From Klebsormidium nitens (Eukaryota; Streptophyta; Klebsormidiophyceae; Klebsormidiales; Klebsormidiaceae): 64,000 bases of DNA. Numbering within the stretch: the first letter of the stretch is position 1; every line of letters begins with the position of its first letter. Positions 60,601 through 64,000 of this stretch are shown piece after piece. Below the pieces are notes generated by a model that was not told the origin of the DNA, searched no databases, and saw nothing but the letters and a program-made list of their open reading frames with translations. The position numbers and the translations under genes were made by a program. The stretch lies in contig DF237019.1 in assembly GCA_000708835.1 (NCBI GenBank), forward strand, positions 62,001 through 126,000, in the 5' to 3' direction.

Positions 60601-63515
60601 GCCCCGAGATGAGCATGCTGTGCGTCTGCTTGCTGTGCGCGATCCCGCGCGCGCGCATCTCCGCCACCACGCGCGCCGCGCTCGCCATTGCGGCCTTGCG
60701 CGTGTACAGCTTGATCAGGCCGCCGAACGTGATCACCGACGGCTCAAGACCCGCCGCCTGAAAATGGGGAACAAGAGATTGAAGTTATTTAGGATTCCCT
60801 AGGGTCTTGTGGTTTGGGGCTCGATCTTTTTGATGTTAAGAGAAAAAGGTGACTCACATCGCGCCTGCCATCGCGGCCTTACGCGTGTACGGCTTGATCA
60901 GGCCGCCGAACGTCATCACGAACGGCTCCAGACCTGCCGCCTGCAAATAAAATCAGTCCTCAGTGTATCCAATTTTAAACTCTGAATTTGGTTCTGAGAT
61001 GAAGCAGAATGTGCAACGCTTTTGCCATCATGCCTTGCGCATAAACAGGTTGATCAGGCCGCCGAACGTGATCACCGACAGCTCGAGGCCCGCCGCCTGA
61101 AAGAAACTACAAGATCAACTTTCCTTTGATATCCTAAGATCCTTGTTTCTTGGGTGGCAATCATTGTTCGTCGTGTGACCGAACGCGATACGTGGAACGC
61201 TAACGCTCGTGCTTGCGGCTTTGCGTCAGTGCAGCTGGATCAGGCCGCGGAAGATAATTACCGACGTTCGAGACCCTCGGCCTGAAAGTAGAGATTCTCT
61301 TTATAACCTTCTCGATTTTACTCTGATCCTTGTGCTTTGGGCCTCAACAGGGTTCTTGATTATGGTCGGGAGGGGATCTAGATCGCCCGTCTTTGTGGTT
61401 TTGGCAGGTAGAAAACGAGGCCGCCGAAAGCGATGACGGACGGTCGAGACCCGCCTAGTCCCTGCCAACGCGTTCTTCTTCGAGTGTTAAACCTAGCCTT
61501 TTGCTTTCTCTTGAGAACAGGTTAAGCAGACTTGACCCGTACACCTCGGTTGACCGGAAGGGTACCCGTGTCGTCCACTGCTAATTCACAACCTTCCCAG
61601 GGGTAAGCTTTCCAGTCAAGTCCCACTTCTCTGCGCTGTCATCGAAATTCACCTTGAGTTTCCTAAACACATGCAACGCTCCCGCCTGGTCCCCCGCTGA
61701 CGCCTGTTCTTCCTCAAACCCAACTTTTCTAGTCAAGACCCATCTTTTTGAGACATCACTCGGATCTCACCTTGACTTTTCTAAAGACGTGCAGCGCCCC
61801 CGCCTCGTCCCCCGCCGATGCGTACCCGTCTAAAATGGCGTTGTAGGCACCGAGCGGAATCCGCATCCCCTCGCCTTCCATGCTCTTGAAAAGCGCGGTC
61901 GCGGCGCGCATCTGCTTGGTCTGACTGCACATATACGAAGACGTAACTGCTTATATAAGGCTTCCCTTTCCTGATCAACATCAGTCATTTGAGCTGACGG
62001 CGGCTGCATGCGAGAAAGGGACCTAGAGCGATCTAAAAGCTGGACCCTCTAAGTCGTACGGACAGATACTTGGAAGCTTCGTACTGCTATTCTTAGCAAG
62101 AAAAGGGTCAACGCCAGATTTTAAAGCAGAGCGGCCGAGTTGATGGTAAAACTTGCAACTGCAGATCAGCCAGGCATAATCTTCGGTGAAAATGGTCGCA
62201 ACGTCGTGAAGTATCCGAGCCAAAACTCACCGCGAAGTGGAATAGCGCCTCGTAAATACTGGCAATGACGTGGGAATGATGAAAAGGGGTGTCAGCATGA
62301 CGAAGAGGGAAATCTTACATGTGTGCGTTGATTGCTGCGCTGTACACATTGGGCGGCACGCTCAGCCCCAACTTCCGAATGGTGTCAAAGACCTCCAAGA
62401 CTTGCCTGCGAGCGAAGTGAGTGTCAATCAACGACCATTTTTTGACACTAAGAAAGCCTTCTATCCTTGTCAGCTCTGTCCTAAGCCGGCTCATAGCATA
62501 TCGTCTCTAGATGCCCCCTGAATATGGCGTTATGCTAACTGACAACAACGCGAAGCAGTCAAAATGAACCACAAAGAATCGCTGCGTTTGTACGTCATGC
62601 TTCACGTGAACCTGTCTACGTTTCCATATTTCACGAACAACTTGGATTCGAAGCTGCAACATTAAGATGTTATCTGACCGGCTCCAATAATTTCCAGCTT
62701 CTCAACTTCAAGAGGACTTTCGAAAAGAAGTTGTTCAGATTCAACTAAATGCGAATTCAAGAGGACTTTCGAAAAGACGTTCTTCAGAATCAACGTAATG
62801 CGAAGGAATTCACAAGCACCGGGAAAACCGTTCAAACAAGCACCAAATCTATTGCGGTTCACGAGCACTCCCAGAACAAAGCCTCACCGGCGGTTTTTGG
62901 CTCGCGCGTAATAGAGCACGAGGAAGCTGTAGGTGACGCCATCTGGCGGCACGCCATTGGCCTCCATCTCGGCCAGGAGCGACGTGGCACTCTGGATGGC
63001 GCCGCTATTGCAGTACGCTTGAAGTAGACTGCACCCGTGAGACGATACACGTAAGAAAAGCATTGAAGCGTGTGGTTTGGATAGGCAATGCGTGCTTTCT
63101 GAAGAGCATAAGGAGACGAGCTAACTTCGCAGGCGCAATGCCTACTCCGCAGAGATTGCACATTTGAAGGTAAGAGACTTCACTGTTGGTCTGGCCGTTT
63201 GCAGACTCGGTTTCGTGAAGCGTTTAGAAACAAGCTCTATTCACGAGCTTCCCAAGAAACCCGCTAGACGGATGACGAAGACTTGGTGTTGTTTGTCGCA
63301 GAGACGCCGTTCTTGGCCCACATTTGTCCGCAGAATCTGCTACGAGCTACTGTCAATGATCAAACAGAGCTCTAAGAAAGGACTGACTTGTGGTAAGAGA
63401 GCCGGGAAGGGCGGATGCCCTTGTCGCACATATGCTCGAACGTCGCCCGCGCCTTGTGCTTCTCGGCCGCTTGCGCGTAGGCCCTGAGCAGCGATGCGTA
63501 GTCTGGCTCCGTAGG
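54641..63515 (-). CDS. PPR4: PPR4-type pentatricopeptide repeat protein (C-terminal part, 12 exons; 5' end outside window)
   Basis: Minus-strand exons: 63515-63388, 63028-62888, 62405-62319, 61924-61771, 60757-60540, 59838-59652, 59161-59069, 58639-58508, 58011-57742, 56824-56731, 55749-55526, 55360-54641; 815 residues, every junction in phase. It contains about 15 consecutive 35-residue PPR motifs (for example PNTYTYTSLIDGWARQGDL). Blocks near the end match land-plant PPR4 closely: LLNACAKVGRMQSAVAV, LLDGWAKRGDVWEAAD, YHCLMSGLLSS. PPR4 is a plastid protein needed for trans-splicing of the first rps12 intron; in land plants an RRM precedes the PPRs, and that part would lie beyond 64000. The last exon adds a ~240-residue charged, Arg/Glu-rich tail. 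It is longer than I recall for land-plant PPR4, and its function is unknown. Several introns contain exon-edge echoes. Confidence 0.9.
57601..57776 (-). repeat. 47-bp echo array at a PPR4 5' splice site (4 copies)
   Basis: On the plus strand CTTCATGCACGCGTATATAA, then GCAGGCAGAAGGAC recurs at 57601, 57648, 57695 and 57742, exactly 47 bp apart. The last copy is the real end of the exon (donor at 57742/57741). Each unit is about 35 nt of exon plus 12 nt of intron. Copy 57648 keeps a strong donor (AAG, GTGAG on the minus strand); because 47 is not a multiple of 3, its use would shift frame. Confidence 0.9.
57964..58230 (-). repeat. Echo of PPR4 exon 5' start
   Basis: The exon start at 57964-58011 (plus-strand GTTGAGCAGCGTGCTGTACA, then GCAAGCCCTCCGCCTG) is echoed at 58176-58227 (GTTGATAAGCGTGCTGTCAA, then GCAAGCCCTTCGCCTG), about 213 bp upstream in the intron. 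Confidence 0.8.
58974..59100 (-). repeat. Echo of a PPR4 exon 3' end
   Basis: The exon end at 59069-59095 (plus-strand TTGGTCATCTGGCCGGTCTT) recurs in the next intron at 58977-58996 (TTGGTCATCTGGCCGGCTGA), about 93 bp away. Confidence 0.65.
59779..59984 (-). repeat. Echo of a PPR4 exon start
   Basis: The exon edge at 59779-59838 (plus-strand GAAGCACGTGATGATTGCCG, then GATGACGTCAGGCCGGTTCCTG) is echoed at 59912-59982 (GAAGCATGTGGTGATCCTTG, then AATGACGTCAGGTGGGTTCCTG), about 141 bp upstream in the intron. Confidence 0.8.
60328..60577 (-). repeat. Echo of a PPR4 exon 3' end
   Basis: The exon end at 60540-60577 (plus-strand CCGTACTTGGAGCGCGCCAT, then GCGGCATA) is echoed at 60381-60420 (CCGTACTTGAATCGCGCCAT, then GCGGCATA), about 153 bp downstream in transcript terms. 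The adjoining intron piece CACAAACNNAGGTCGTTGCT is also duplicated (60328 and 60462). Confidence 0.8.
60700..61460 (-). repeat. Echo array at a PPR4 3' splice site (4 decayed copies)
   Basis: The exon start (plus-strand CAGGCCGCCGAACGTGATCA, then CCGACGGCTC, ending CGCCTG at 60760) is echoed with ends at about 60943, 61099, 61284 and 61457. Spacings are 183, 156, 185 and 173 bp. The copy at 61099 is nearly perfect over the core (CAGGCCGCCGAACGTGATCA). The farthest copy is the most degraded. Confidence 0.9.
61650..61827 (-). repeat. Echo of a PPR4 exon 3' end and donor
   Basis: The exon end at 61769-61827 (plus-strand CACCTTGACTTTTCTAAAGA, then CCCGCCTCGTCCCCCGC) recurs at 61650-61708 (CACCTTGAGTTTCCTAAACA, then CCCGCCTGGTCCCCCGC), 119 bp into the intron. 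It keeps CAAGGTGA at the donor. Confidence 0.85.
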
Positions 63516-64000
63516 CTGCAACAGCAGGAATGGATATTCGTTAAGTCAATGTTAAGTGCTTACGCCGAGTGACAAATCATCGAGGGATGGATAGGACTCG
63601 AGAGTTAGGAAGTCTGCGAGAGTGAGGTAGACAGAGAGGTGTGGTCGTCTCATGGATGGACTCATCGCTTCTAGGTTTCGGCAGAATTGTATTGTGCATG
63701 CTAACGAACCTTCGCTCTATCGAAACACCAGAGGAGCTTCGATCGTCAACGGCTTACACTTCGCTTTTTCATCCTGGAGTCTTCTCAAAGGAAATTAGTT
63801 GATGCAAAGTTCTTCAAAGAGAAAACAACCAAGCCGTATGTAGAATAACACAGTGGACCTCCCTTCAGCTGAGATTTCTTTGTTTCTTCTCTGAAATCCT
63901 TTCGGATCAAGCTTGTTCGGAAAGGCTGGGACGAGCCTGCCGGTCCCCAGACAGCAATCAGCGCCAGAGCTTATGCTGACGTCTTTGGCTCATTTCAGTA
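63516..64000. other. PPR4 intron or upstream sequence
   Basis: The last exon I can read starts at 63515 in phase 0 and follows a good acceptor (minus-strand CTGTTGCAG), so an intron occupies this stretch and the earlier exons lie outside the window. I see no coding exon in it. Confidence 0.5.

Noticed and set aside
1-64000. tRNA, rRNA and transposase genes
   Set aside because: Looked for but not seen: no cloverleaf with a T-loop GGTTCGANTCC in proper context, no rRNA core, and no transposase or reverse-transcriptase motif.

Overview
The window is nuclear DNA of a photosynthetic eukaryote. Its genes are split by many short GT-AG introns. Two of the genes point to plastids and the green lineage: a plastid ClpP protease subunit and a PPR4-type organelle splicing factor. 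A plant-type LRR receptor-kinase remnant, an O-fucosyltransferase-like protein and an ionotropic glutamate receptor are also present. Together these fit a streptophyte green alga (Klebsormidium-like); that placement is inference, not something the sequence states. Exon coordinates were worked out by eye from homology, splice sites and codon phase, and nearly every junction given keeps phase.

Layout. (1) 677-15303, plus strand: a strawberry-notch (SBNO/FGT1-type) helicase-like gene of about 21 exons, ending in one exon that codes for a long, repetitive, probably disordered tail. It carries two apparent frameshifts. (2) 17484-19462, plus: a decayed LRR receptor kinase (pseudogene). (3) 20643-31756, minus: a DEAD-box-like protein in which the ATPase motifs are degenerate (a likely pseudohelicase), with a 4.6-kb intron. 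(4) 32573-37322, plus: plastid ClpP (CLPP3-like). (5) 39490-46814, plus: a type II membrane O-fucosyltransferase-like protein. (6) 48521-52580, minus: an ionotropic glutamate receptor with no recognised N-terminal domain. (7) 54641 to beyond 63515, minus: the C-terminal part of PPR4, whose 5' end lies outside the window. No rRNA, tRNA or CRISPR array was recognised.

The most striking signal is not a gene. Introns in at least four genes hold ordered arrays of decayed copies of the neighbouring exon edge, each copy spanning the splice site and carrying some exon and some intron. Each junction has its own period: 47 bp, about 110 bp, about 155 bp, 178 bp, about 188 bp and others. CLPP3 exon 3 is flanked by such arrays on both sides (6-7 copies upstream, about 7 downstream). 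In SBNO one duplicated exon start gives two acceptors 117 bp apart, both in frame. I call these exon-edge echo arrays. They suggest that introns here grow by repeated tandem duplication across splice junctions, with the exon copy kept intact by selection while older copies drift outward and decay.

How the genes relate: CLPP3 and PPR4 both act in the plastid (protein turnover, and trans-splicing of the rps12 transcript). The remaining genes look functionally independent. There is no operon-like organisation. CLPP3 and the pseudohelicase are divergent with about 0.8 kb between their starts.
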